A program made the position numbers and the translations under genes. The notes below the pieces were generated by a model, which had not been told where the DNA came from, did not search any database, and saw only the letters and a list, made by a program, of their open reading frames with translations. This document shows, piece after piece, positions 45,079 to 53,073 of a stretch of DNA of 64,000 nt. Location: the NCBI GenBank assembly GCA_934663775.1, contig CAKUKU010000005.1, positions 1-64,000 of the forward strand, given 5' to 3'. This stretch comes from an uncultured Ellagibacter sp. GTDB taxonomy: Bacteria; Actinomycetota; Coriobacteriia; Coriobacteriales; Eggerthellaceae. The first letter of the stretch is position 1, and the number at the start of each line of letters is the position of its first letter.

Positions 45079-46200
45079 TTAGCCGAATCGCAGCGCGGTC
45101 GTGAAGCCCGACCACGAGAGGCTGTCCGTGTCACGGACATAGGCGCCGAACGTGGGGGCGTGCACGTAATGCGACCCGCCGTAGCTCACGGCGATTCCCA
45201 CATGGCCGCTGCGCCAAAGCACGTCGCCCGGGCGAGCCTCGGAAACGGGGCCGCGCCAGGAAGCGCAGTTGTAGAGCGCTTCGCTTTGGTGGGGAAGCGA
45301 GATTCCCACCTGCAGGTATGCCCAGCGCACAAGGCCGGAGCAGTCAAACGAGTTCGGGCCCTCGGCACCCCACACATACGGGCAGCCGATGCGCGACATC
45401 GCGTAATCGACGACGGAGCCGTAAGAGGGAACGTTGGAGTTGCCGCTCGAGGAAGACCCGCCGCCGCTGCTCGAGCCGCCGGAAGATGAACCGCCGCCGC
45501 TGTGGCTCGAGCCGCCCGAGGAAGTTTGCTGCTTGGCTGCCGCCTCTGCCGCCGCTGCAGCCGCCGCTGCAGCCTGCTCCTTCTCAAGGAGCTCTTTCGC
45601 CTCGGCGTCAAGCGAGTTGACAAGATCGGTGGCTTGGGAAACCTTCGCCTGAACCTCCTGCTGGATCTGCGCGGCCTCCGCTGCCTTGTCCGCAGCGATC
45701 TGCTCCTGTCGGGCGTACTCTTCCTTCGAGGCCTGCAGCTCCTCGCGCAGTTGCTTGGAGCTGTCCACCATATTGGAGTCGTTGTTGTTCATCTGCGTGA
45801 GCAGATCCCAGTTCGACGTGAACTCGTCGAAAGAGGATGCGCCCAAGATGAAGTCGAGGAAGCTTGCGGACCCTGTGCGGTACATGCTGCGCGCACGAGT
45901 GGAGAGCTTGCCCTGCAGATCGGAGATCTTAGCGTTCGTGTCGTCGATCTTTGCCTGCTCGGACGCCATGGCGTCCTTTGCGGCCTGCTGTTCGTCGAGT
46001 GCGCCATAGTAATTGTCTGACGCCTGTTCCAAATCGGCCTGAAGGCTGATTAGCTGGTTGCGAACGGCATCGGCTTCGGCCTGCTTTTCAGCAGCCGTGG
46101 CGCCGAATGCGATATTCGGAGCGGCCATCGTGACAGCACCCGCTGCTGCCGCTGTGCCGATAAACGCTCGCCTTGAGAGTGCGTTTGTATGCTCGCTCAC
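45079..46200 (-). CDS. Secreted NlpC/P60 peptidoglycan hydrolase with coiled coil
   Basis: 373 residues from GTG 46200 with AAGGAGG upstream. Twin-arginine signal SRRAFIGTAAAAG with likely cleavage after AFG near 34. Residues about 36-215 are a long coiled coil, followed by a Ser/Gly linker. The C-terminal NlpC/P60 domain has catalytic Cys in FDCSG and His in GHVGI. The arrangement is that of RipA/PcsB-like cell-separation endopeptidases, which cut stem peptides. The Tat rather than Sec signal is notable. Confidence 0.9.
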   Translation of the reverse strand: MSEHTNALSRRAFIGTAAAAGAVTMAAPNIAFGATAAEKQAEADAVRNQLISLQADLEQASDNYYGALDEQQAAKDAMASEQAKIDDTNAKISDLQGKLSTRARSMYRTGSASFLDFILGASSFDEFTSNWDLLTQMNNNDSNMVDSSKQLREELQASKEEYARQEQIAADKAAEAAQIQQEVQAKVSQATDLVNSLDAEAKELLEKEQAAAAAAAAAEAAAKQQTSSGGSSHSGGGSSSGGSSSGGGSSSSGNSNVPSYGSVVDYAMSRIGCPYVWGAEGPNSFDCSGLVRWAYLQVGISLPHQSEALYNCASWRGPVSEARPGDVLWRSGHVGIAVSYGGSHYVHAPTFGAYVRDTDSLSWSGFTTALRFG

Positions 46201-46389
46201 TGAGAAACCTCCTTGGTTGAGCATGCTGGTGTGTTTGGCAAAAGCAGTGCTAATGATAACACGTAGGGGAATCGCACGCTTGCGGGGTGGATTCCAATTC
46301 ATAACACCAGGTCACGAGAAGACACGCTCTGCATATTCCAGCAGTTAAGGAGGAAACGTGAATGGATACGCCCGGGGGCGTGAAAGGTA

Positions 46390-46418
46390 TTGACAGCCCT
46401 TGGAGCGTACCGTAATAT
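46390..46418 (+). promoter_or_regulatory. Promoter of the tRNA-tuf operon
   Basis: A consensus TTGACA at 46390-46395, a 17-bp spacer and TAATAT at 46413-46418, about 70 bp before tRNA-Tyr. It is the strongest promoter match in the window. Confidence 0.85.
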
Positions 46419-46495
46419 ACTCGTGCTCGCTGCGTCGGGGACGACGAGAAGCGAGCGGCAGCTTGATAAATACACATGAATTAAGCGTCGATCAT

Positions 46496-46580
46496 GGGCG
46501 TGTGCCCGAGTGGTTAAAGGGGACGGGCTGTAAACCCGTTGACTCTGTCTACCTAGGTTCGAATCCTAGCGCGCCCACCA
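46496..46580 (+). tRNA. tRNA-Tyr (GTA)
   Basis: Acceptor GGGCGTG pairs with CGCGCCC, the anticodon loop is CTGTAAA, a long variable arm is present, the T arm is CTAGG-TTCGAAT-CCTAG, and CCA is encoded. Confidence 0.97.
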
Positions 46581-46585
46581 TGATT

Positions 46586-46661
46586 GCCTGTTTAGCTCAG
46601 TCGGTAGAGCACTTCGTTGGTAACGAAGAGGTCACCAGTTCGAATCTGGTAGCAGGCACCA
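46586..46661 (+). tRNA. tRNA-Thr (GGT)
   Basis: Acceptor GCCTGTT pairs with AGCAGGC, anticodon GGT in the loop TTGGTAA, T arm CCAGTTCGAATCTGG, and CCA is encoded. Confidence 0.97.
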
Positions 46662-46670
46662 GTCTTTTAC

Positions 46671-46747
46671 GGCGGTGTAGCTCAGTTGGTTAGAGCACAC
46701 GGTTCATACCCGTGGCGTCACTGGTTCGAATCCAGTCACCGCTACCA
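46671..46747 (+). tRNA. tRNA-Met (CAT), elongator type
   Basis: Anticodon CAT in TTCATAC, T arm CTGGTTCGAATCCAG, CCA encoded. The first acceptor pair reads G-T. Position before tuf suggests elongator Met; a lysidine-modified Ile tRNA is less likely but not excluded. Confidence 0.9.
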
Positions 46748-46832
46748 TACATATAAGCGCGTCCTTTACGGGCGCGTCGCTGTTTATTACGTTTTTGCTG
46801 AAGCGAAAACCAAAAAATAGAGGAGGAAAAGA

Positions 46833-48035
46833 ATGGCAAAGGAGAAGTTCGAGCGTACCAAGCCGCATGTTAACATTGGTACGATCGGCCACGTCGACCA
46901 TGGTAAGACCACGCTGACGGCAGCCATTTCCAAGACCCTGTCCATGAATGACGGGTCTCATGGTACTGCCCATGCGGACTTCACGGCTTTCGAGGACATC
47001 GACAAGGCTCCTGAAGAGCGCGAGCGCGGCATCACCATCTCGATCGCTCACATCGAGTACGAAACCGACAAGCGTCACTACGCACACGTTGACTGCCCGG
47101 GCCATGCTGACTACGTCAAGAACATGATTACCGGTGCTGCTCAGATGGACGGCGCGATTCTCGTTATCGCTGCTACCGACGGCCCGATGGCCCAGACCCG
47201 CGAGCACATCCTGCTCGCCCGTCAGGTCGGCGTTCCCTACATCGTCGTGTTCCTGAACAAGTGCGACATGGTCGACGACGAAGAGCTCGTCGAGCTCGTC
47301 GAAATGGAGACCCGTGAGCTCCTCAACGAGTACGAGTTCCCTGGAGACGACCTGCCGATCATCAAGGGCTCTGCTCTGAAGGCTCTCGAGGGCGACCCCG
47401 AGTGGCAGCAGAAGATCTGGGATCTCATGGACGCCGTCGATGAGTACATCCCGACCCCCGAGCGCGACGTCGACAAGCCGTTCCTGATGGCTGTCGAGGA
47501 CACCATGACCATCACCGGCCGTGGCACCGTTGCTACCGGTCGTGTCGAGCGTGGCGTTCTGCACGTCAATGACCCGCTGGAGATCGTCGGCATCAAGGAG
47601 ACCCAGAACACGGTCTGCACCGGCATCGAAATGTTCCGTAAGCTGCTCGACGAGGCTCAGGCTGGCGACAACATCGGCTGCCTGCTCCGCGGCATCAAGC
47701 GCGAGGACATCGAGCGCGGCCAGGTTCTCTGCAAGCCGGGTTCGGTTACCCCGCACCAGGAGTTCGAGGGCCAGGTCTACATCCTTACCAAGGAAGAGGG
47801 TGGCCGTCACACCCCGTTCTTCGATGGCTATCGTCCGCAGTTCTACTTCCGCACCACCGACATCACCGGTGTTGCGCACCTGCCCGAGGGCACTGAGATG
47901 GTCATGCCTGGCGACAATGTCACCATTACCGCCGAGCTCATCCACCCGGTCGCCATGGAGGAAGGCCTTCGCTTCGCTATCCGCGAGGGTGGCCGCACCG
48001 TTGGCTCCGGTCGCGTGACCAAGATCATCAAGTAA
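46833..48035 (+). CDS. tuf: Elongation factor Tu
   Basis: 400 residues with GAGGAGGAAAAG upstream. It delivers aminoacyl-tRNA to the ribosome. G1 [10 protein letters not shown]2 RGITIS, G3 DCPGH and G4 NKCD are all present. It is downstream of three tRNAs and upstream of rpmG and tRNA-Trp, resembling the classical tufB operon. Confidence 0.99.
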   Translation: MAKEKFERTKPHVNIGTIGHVDHGKTTLTAAISKTLSMNDGSHGTAHADFTAFEDIDKAPEERERGITISIAHIEYETDKRHYAHVDCPGHADYVKNMITGAAQMDGAILVIAATDGPMAQTREHILLARQVGVPYIVVFLNKCDMVDDEELVELVEMETRELLNEYEFPGDDLPIIKGSALKALEGDPEWQQKIWDLMDAVDEYIPTPERDVDKPFLMAVEDTMTITGRGTVATGRVERGVLHVNDPLEIVGIKETQNTVCTGIEMFRKLLDEAQAGDNIGCLLRGIKREDIERGQVLCKPGSVTPHQEFEGQVYILTKEEGGRHTPFFDGYRPQFYFRTTDITGVAHLPEGTEMVMPGDNVTITAELIHPVAMEEGLRFAIREGGRTVGSGRVTKIIK

Positions 48036-48048
48036 CTTCCATTTGTAG

Positions 48049-48087
48049 TTGCTTATTGCGAGGGGATGCTTTATAGTATCCCCTCGC
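48049..48087 (+). promoter_or_regulatory. Promoter overlapping a terminator-like hairpin before rpmG
   Basis: TTGCTT at 48049-48054, 17-bp spacer, TATAGT at 48072-48077. A perfect 10-bp stem (GCGAGGGGAT at 48058-48067 with 48078-48087) encloses the -10 in its loop. Read-through from tuf would fold it; new transcripts from this promoter would not. Confidence 0.55.
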
Positions 48088-48146
48088 TGTCAGAATTCAT
48101 GTGTATGCGACAGCTTGCTAGAAGTGATTGGTAAAAGGAGTTATTA

Positions 48147-48296
48147 ATGCGTACGTTGGTCACCCTGGCCTGCACTGAGTGCAAGCGCCGCAACTACACG
48201 ACCAAGAAGAACAAGCAGAACAACCCCGACCGCCTCGAGTTCAACAAATATTGCAAGTGGTGCGGCAAGCACACTGTGCATCGTGAGACTCGTTAG
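48147..48296 (+). CDS. rpmG: 50S ribosomal protein L33
   Basis: 49 residues from ATG 48147 with AAGGAG upstream ([20 protein letters not shown]). It is the zinc-binding form with C9/C12 and C36/C39. It lies between tuf and tRNA-Trp as in many Gram-positives. Confidence 0.96.
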   Translation: MRTLVTLACTECKRRNYTTKKNKQNNPDRLEFNKYCKWCGKHTVHRETR

Positions 48297-48319
48297 AGGA
48301 TCGGTCTAGAATCAGGTAC

Positions 48320-48396
48320 AGGCCAGTAGCTCCAATTGGTAGAGCGGCGGTCTCCAAAACCGTTTGTTGGGGGTTCGAGTCCCTCCTGGCCTGCCA
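48320..48396 (+). tRNA. tRNA-Trp (CCA)
   Basis: Acceptor AGGCCAG pairs with CTGGCCT, discriminator G, anticodon CCA in CTCCAAA, CCA end encoded. It sits between rpmG and secE, its classical place. Confidence 0.97.
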
Positions 48397-48477
48397 GCTT
48401 GTCGTATGCGAGCAGCCTTGATCGGCTGCTTGTTTGGCGTTTAGAAGGAATGAAGAATTCCCGAATAAAGGAAGCAC

Positions 48478-48900
48478 ATGGCAAAGAAATCTAAGACTCA
48501 GCGGGCGAAGGCTTCTGTTGCTCGTGCCCAGCGCAAGCAGGCACGCGAGCAGCTCGATAACCAAGAGCCGGTCTCTGAGGAAGCGAAAGCGGCCACAGAG
48601 GAGAAGCCGAAGCGTTCTTTGTTCAAAAAGGATACTGCATCTAAGGAAACCGCTGAGAAATCGGCGGCTAAAGCTGTGTCCAAGGACAAAAAGGATGCCA
48701 AGCCCAAAAAGAAGCGCTTCCAGTTCTTCCGCGATGTGAAGGCTGAGATGAAACGCGTCACGTGGCCGACGAAACAAGATGTTGTTCGTTGGAGCGTCGT
48801 TGTAGTCTGCGCTTTGATTTTCTTCGGCGTCTACGTTGCCCTTCTCGACAACGTGATCGCCACGCCCTTGCTCGTCTTCGTTTCGGGGCTGGGAGCTTAG
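48478..48900 (+). CDS. secE: Preprotein translocase subunit SecE
   Basis: 140 residues. A long, highly charged Lys/Ala/Glu N-terminus of about 80 residues precedes the conserved amphipathic helix FFRDVKAEMKRVTWPTKQDV and a single membrane segment at about 107-130. It clamps SecY. Four bases separate its stop from nusG. Confidence 0.95.
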   Translation: MAKKSKTQRAKASVARAQRKQAREQLDNQEPVSEEAKAATEEKPKRSLFKKDTASKETAEKSAAKAVSKDKKDAKPKKKRFQFFRDVKAEMKRVTWPTKQDVVRWSVVVVCALIFFGVYVALLDNVIATPLLVFVSGLGA

Positions 48901-48903
48901 GTC

Positions 48904-49434
48904 ATGTCGAAGAAGTGGTATGTACTGCACACGTATTCCGGCTACGAGAACAAGGTTAAGACCAACCTTGAGATTCGCGTCGAGACCATGGGTCTTGAGA
49001 ACAACGTGTTCGCAATCGAGATCCCCACTGAGATGGTGACCGAGATCAAAGAGGGCGGGCGCCGCGTGGAAAGCGAGAAGAAGGTTTTCCCAGGCTACGT
49101 TCTCGTTCGTATGGAGCTCGACGACCGCAGCTGGGCCGCCGTCCGCAACACCCCTGGTGTTACGGGTTTCGTCGGCAGCGACGGCAAACCTGCTCCGCTC
49201 ACGCGCGATGAGTACAACAAGATCATGAAGCGCACGAGCCATGAAGCTCCGAAGAAGACTTCCACGACGTTGGAAGTGGGGCAGACCATCAAGGTGGTTT
49301 CCGGTCCCCTGGCCGAGTTCGACGGCGTGATCTCCGAGGTTTCGCCCGAGTCCGGCAAGGTGAAGGTCATGGTTTCCATCTTCGGTCGCGAGACGCCGGT
49401 CGAGCTTTCCTTCGACCAGGTCGCTCGCATTTAA
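48904..49434 (+). CDS. nusG: Transcription termination/antitermination protein NusG
   Basis: 176 residues: N-terminal NGN domain (KKWYVLHTYSGYENKVKTNL) and C-terminal KOW domain (VVSGPLAEFDGVI). It binds RNA polymerase and couples to Rho or S10. It is in classical order after secE. Confidence 0.98.
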   Translation: MSKKWYVLHTYSGYENKVKTNLEIRVETMGLENNVFAIEIPTEMVTEIKEGGRRVESEKKVFPGYVLVRMELDDRSWAAVRNTPGVTGFVGSDGKPAPLTRDEYNKIMKRTSHEAPKKTSTTLEVGQTIKVVSGPLAEFDGVISEVSPESGKVKVMVSIFGRETPVELSFDQVARI

Positions 49435-49547
49435 GTTGAGTGCACTAGCGTGTGCGTCGGTGCCCGCGTGGACCGGGGCTTCTCACCGCGTATGCGCTTT
49501 GCGATAGAGAGTAACCTTATAAGCGATTCATCTGAAAGGTAGTACAG

Positions 49548-50042
49548 ATGGCTGAAAAGAAGCAAACTGGCTTCGTCAAGCTGCAAATTCCGGCTGGCGC
49601 TGCCAACCCGGCTCCGCCGGTAGGCCCTGCCCTTGGTGCTCAGGGCGTCAACATCATGCAGTTCTGCCAGGCGTTCAACGCCCAGACGCAGGATCAGTCC
49701 GGCACCATCATCCCTGTTGAGATCACGGTATACGAGGACAAGTCCTTCACCTTCGTGTGCAAGACGCCCCCGGCGGCCGTCCTTATCAAGGAAAAGCTCG
49801 GCATCAAGAGCGGTTCCGGCATCCCGCAGCTGAAGACCGTCGGCACGCTGACCGACGCGCAGCTCACCGAGATTGCCGAGATCAAGATGCCGGATCTGAA
49901 CGCCAACGACATCGATGCCGCGAAGGAAATCATCGCCGGCACCGCCCGTTCCATGGGCGTTCGCATCGAGGGCCGCGAGATGAAGATCAAGTACGTGCCT
50001 TCTCGTAAGGTCGCCGCTATGCTGCAGGGCACTGCCGAATAG
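49548..50042 (+). CDS. rplK: 50S ribosomal protein L11, C-terminally extended
   Basis: 164 residues, against about 142 in E. coli. The L11 core is normal ([21 protein letters not shown]-terminal RNA-binding domain to [12 protein letters not shown]) and about 20 extra residues follow ([18 protein letters not shown]). It forms the GTPase-associated stalk base. The 113-bp gap after nusG is GC rich and may carry a leader structure, but I cannot assign one. Confidence 0.96.
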   Translation: MAEKKQTGFVKLQIPAGAANPAPPVGPALGAQGVNIMQFCQAFNAQTQDQSGTIIPVEITVYEDKSFTFVCKTPPAAVLIKEKLGIKSGSGIPQLKTVGTLTDAQLTEIAEIKMPDLNANDIDAAKEIIAGTARSMGVRIEGREMKIKYVPSRKVAAMLQGTAE

Positions 50043-50104
50043 CACCTGCCTGTTTGTTAAGTGGAAGAGCGTAAAGCTCGCCAGCACCACGAAAGGAATT
50101 TAGA

Positions 50105-50815
50105 ATGGCTAAGAAATCCAAGGCTTATCGCGAGGCTATCGCGAAGGTTCCTTCTGAGGCCGTTGCCCCCATCGAGGCAATGAAGGTCGTCAAGGAGCTC
50201 GCCACCAAGAAGTTCGACGAGACCGTGGAAGCTCACTTCCGTCTCGGCATCGACACCCGTCAGGCTGACCAGCAGCTTCGTGGCACCGTGTCGCTGCCCA
50301 ACGGCTCTGGCAAGACCGTCCGCGTCGCCGTGTTCGCCGAAGGCGCCATGGCTGAGGCCGCCAAGGAAGCTGGCGCCGACATCGTGGGCACCGAGGAGCT
50401 CACCCAGCAGATTCAGGCGGGCGAGTTCAACTTCGACGCTGCTGTGGCTACTCCGGACCAGATGGGCAAGGTTGGCCGTCTCGGCAAGATCCTCGGCCCC
50501 CGTGGCCTCATGCCGAACCCCAAGCTCGGCACGGTGACCACCGACGTCGCTAAGGCCATCAAGGAGCTCAAGGGCGGCCGCGTGGAGTATCGCGCCGACC
50601 GTTACGGTATCGCCCACGTTATCATCGGCAAGGCCAGCTTCACTGCTGAGCAGCTCGCTGAGAACTACGGCACCGTTTACGATGAGATTCTCCGCATGAA
50701 GCCGGCAGCTGCCAAGGGCAAGTACGTGAAGTCCATCTCCGTGTCTTCCACGATGAGCCCGGGCGTTGCGGTTGATTCTTCCGTCACCCGCGCTTACGCC
50801 GGTGCTGCCGAATAG
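50105..50815 (+). CDS. rplA: 50S ribosomal protein L1
   Basis: 236 residues, full length ([30 protein letters not shown] motif). L1 stalk protein that helps release deacylated tRNA. It follows rplK. rplJ and rplL, usually next, are absent. Confidence 0.98.
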   Translation: MAKKSKAYREAIAKVPSEAVAPIEAMKVVKELATKKFDETVEAHFRLGIDTRQADQQLRGTVSLPNGSGKTVRVAVFAEGAMAEAAKEAGADIVGTEELTQQIQAGEFNFDAAVATPDQMGKVGRLGKILGPRGLMPNPKLGTVTTDVAKAIKELKGGRVEYRADRYGIAHVIIGKASFTAEQLAENYGTVYDEILRMKPAAAKGKYVKSISVSSTMSPGVAVDSSVTRAYAGAAE

Positions 50816-50841
50816 CTTATTTGGCTACTCAATCTATCGAT

Positions 50842-50874
50842 AAAGAGCGTGGCTTTGCGGCCGCGCTCTTTTTT
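50842..50874 (+). terminator. Terminator after rplA
   Basis: A 12-bp stem (AAAGAGCGTGGC with one G-T pair), six-base loop and a run of T (CTCTTTTTTA). Confidence 0.88.
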
Positions 50875-50926
50875 ATTGTCCAGAAGATGCCTATACTTCT
50901 TGGCGATTGCTGAAAGGAAGGTTTCG

Positions 50927-51715
50927 ATGCGTTCAAGGGGCGTAATTCTTAAATCACCAGGGGAAATCGATGCAATGCGCGAGGCGGGAAGGCTTTCTGC
51001 AAAGGTGCTTCGAATCGTGGGCGAGCATGCGAAGCCGGGCGTTTCCACCCTCGAGCTCGATGAGCTTGCGGAAGAGACCATCCGCGCGGAAGGGGGCATC
51101 CCTGCGTTTAAGGGCTATGGCGGCTTTCCTGGATCCATTTGCGCCTCGGTGAACGATCAGATCGTGCACGGGATTCCGTCCTCGAAGGTGACCCTTCGAG
51201 ACGGCGATATCCTGTCGATTGATACGGGTGCGACGGTTGACGGATGGGTCGGCGACAACGCGTGGACCTACCCAGTCGGCAAAGTGAGTGAGGAGAAAAA
51301 GAAGCTCCTCCGCGTGACCGAGCAATGCATGTGGGCGGGGCTTGACGCCGCACGTGCCGGTAATCGCCTGGGAGATATCGGGTATGCCGTGCAAAGCATC
51401 GCCGAGGGCGAGGGGTATGGCGTCGTCCGCGAGCTTGTGGGGCACGGCATCGGGCGCGAGATGCATGAGGAGCCGAATGTCCCGAATTATGGACATCGAC
51501 ACCTTGGCATGAAGCTTGAGGTGGGAATGGTGCTCGCTATCGAGCCGATGATCAACTGCGGAACACGCAACGTTCGCTTCATGCCGGATGGCTGGCTTGT
51601 CTGCACTCGCGATGGGAAACCCTCCGCTCACTTCGAGAAGACGGTCGCCATCACCAAGGAAGGGCCTGTTGTGCTCACGACCGAACCTGATTACAGGCGC
51701 CCTGTTTCGAAATAG
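50927..51715 (+). CDS. map: Methionine aminopeptidase, type I
   Basis: 262 residues from ATG 50927 with GAAAGGAAGG upstream. It removes initiator methionine. All metal-site residues are visible: D99, D110, H173, E206 and a later Glu; H81 lies in the substrate pocket. In most Gram-positives map follows adk, but here it sits behind rplA, about 38 kb away. Confidence 0.96.
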   Translation: MRSRGVILKSPGEIDAMREAGRLSAKVLRIVGEHAKPGVSTLELDELAEETIRAEGGIPAFKGYGGFPGSICASVNDQIVHGIPSSKVTLRDGDILSIDTGATVDGWVGDNAWTYPVGKVSEEKKKLLRVTEQCMWAGLDAARAGNRLGDIGYAVQSIAEGEGYGVVRELVGHGIGREMHEEPNVPNYGHRHLGMKLEVGMVLAIEPMINCGTRNVRFMPDGWLVCTRDGKPSAHFEKTVAITKEGPVVLTTEPDYRRPVSK

Positions 51716-51750
51716 GGCGCCACATCGCAAGCTTTTGCAAATGCCGTTTT

Positions 51751-53046
51751 CTACTTCAACTGCTTGCCGTCGGTGTCCCAGTAGAACTTCTTGAACTTGC
51801 GAATCTGGTTCGCATACATGATTTTCGCCCACATGTTGTGCGTGAGCGTGTCGGGTGCGTAGTGCAGCGGGTAAGACTCCGCGTTCGCGTGCAGGCGGTC
51901 AAGCGCTTCCTCGAGTCGCGCCTCGTTCGACATCGAACGCGAAAGGACGTAGGCGGGTACGCAGGAGTATACGAACGGGTCGTAGGCCTCGTGATAGGGG
52001 ATGTCCTCGCCTAGCACGAATTCGCGCACCATGAGCTCGACGAAATTCTGCCCGCCGAGACTCATATAGTAGGTGTTGCGGCCGCAGCGCGTGTTCACCT
52101 CGAAGAAGCGGAACGATCCATCGCGCTCGTCGTATTTGATGTCGAAGTTCGCCATGCCGCGATATCCCACACGCGCGATGAAACGCTTGGCGCACTCGAT
52201 GATCTGCTCCTCGCGCTCGCCTAAGATGCACAGCGGGTTGCCGAGTGCCGTGGGGTCGTGATCTTGCAGGCACACGACGCCTCCCGACACGCAGCGCACC
52301 TCGCCGCGTGCGTTCGAGAACGTCGTGAGCGTGCGGATGGCGTCGTCTCCGCCGGGGATGAAGTCCTGCAGCACCATGAGGTTGTCGTAGCTCGACTCGC
52401 GCAGCGACTTCCATACCTCGGCCATCTCCGCCGCGTCCTCGATCTCGTAGATTTTGCGCCATCCGCGCACCGTCGGCTCGGCGTCCTGGAACTGCGCGGA
52501 GTTCGACGGCTTAGCGATTAGCGGAAACGGCAGTTCATCGAGCGGAAGCTTGTCGGGGCCGGCATCGCTGCAGTCGAAATACCAGGTTTTGGGGTAGGGA
52601 ATGCGAAGCTCCTCGCACAGCTCGTAGAAGCGGCGCTTCTGCGTGATGGAGTCGAGCAAGTCGAAATTGATGTAGGGTACGACGATGCCCGCCGCCTCAA
52701 GGCGCGGCTTCGCCTTCGAGAGCATGCGCGCATGGCAGTCGTCGCAGCCGAACACCATCGGCACAAGGGCGGGATTCTCGCTCTTGAAGCCTGCGGCGAT
52801 TTCCTCGAGCGTCGCGTAGAGCACTTCAGCGTCGTGCACGTCGGGGATGAGGCGGTAGTCGGTGAAGCGGCTTGTCGAGAGCATCTTGATGTCGGCGGCG
52901 GCGAGCACGATGGTCTGCTCGACGCCGAACGCGCGATTAAGCTCGCGGACGTAGCTGTACGCCAAGATGTCGCCTCCGACGACAATGGGGCGCAATAGCT
53001 TCCCGACGTTTTCCCTGCGCGCGATGCGCGGTTCCGTGTTGCCCAT
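51751..53046 (-). CDS. ATP-grasp family ligase, candidate peptidoglycan cross-bridge enzyme
   Basis: 431 residues. Features of an ATP-grasp fold: a Rossmann-like N-terminus (RPIVVGGDILAYSYVRELN), FPLIAKPSNSAQF as the nucleotide-binding lysine strand, VLQDFIPGGDDAIRT, and FFEVNTRCGRN as the metal-binding Glu/Asn strand. The length and N-terminal layout resemble carboxylate-amine ligases such as the D-aspartate ligase that builds peptidoglycan side chains, and murJ lies immediately upstream. The substrate is an inference from context. Confidence 0.65.
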   Translation of the reverse strand: MGNTEPRIARRENVGKLLRPIVVGGDILAYSYVRELNRAFGVEQTIVLAAADIKMLSTSRFTDYRLIPDVHDAEVLYATLEEIAAGFKSENPALVPMVFGCDDCHARMLSKAKPRLEAAGIVVPYINFDLLDSITQKRRFYELCEELRIPYPKTWYFDCSDAGPDKLPLDELPFPLIAKPSNSAQFQDAEPTVRGWRKIYEIEDAAEMAEVWKSLRESSYDNLMVLQDFIPGGDDAIRTLTTFSNARGEVRCVSGGVVCLQDHDPTALGNPLCILGEREEQIIECAKRFIARVGYRGMANFDIKYDERDGSFRFFEVNTRCGRNTYYMSLGGQNFVELMVREFVLGEDIPYHEAYDPFVYSCVPAYVLSRSMSNEARLEEALDRLHANAESYPLHYAPDTLTHNMWAKIMYANQIRKFKKFYWDTDGKQLK

Positions 53047-53073
53047 GATGCTCCTTCTCGTGCGCCTGCTCGG

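Noticed and set aside
45430..45560. Repetitive stretch inside the NlpC/P60 gene as a possible CRISPR or tandem repeat locus
   Set aside because: It encodes the Ser/Gly and Ala linkers in frame; the irregular units have no spacers.
46201..46389. A c-di-AMP (ydaO-type) riboswitch before the NlpC/P60 gene
   Set aside because: Such hydrolase genes often have one in actinobacteria, but I could not find the conserved core sequences on the minus strand here.
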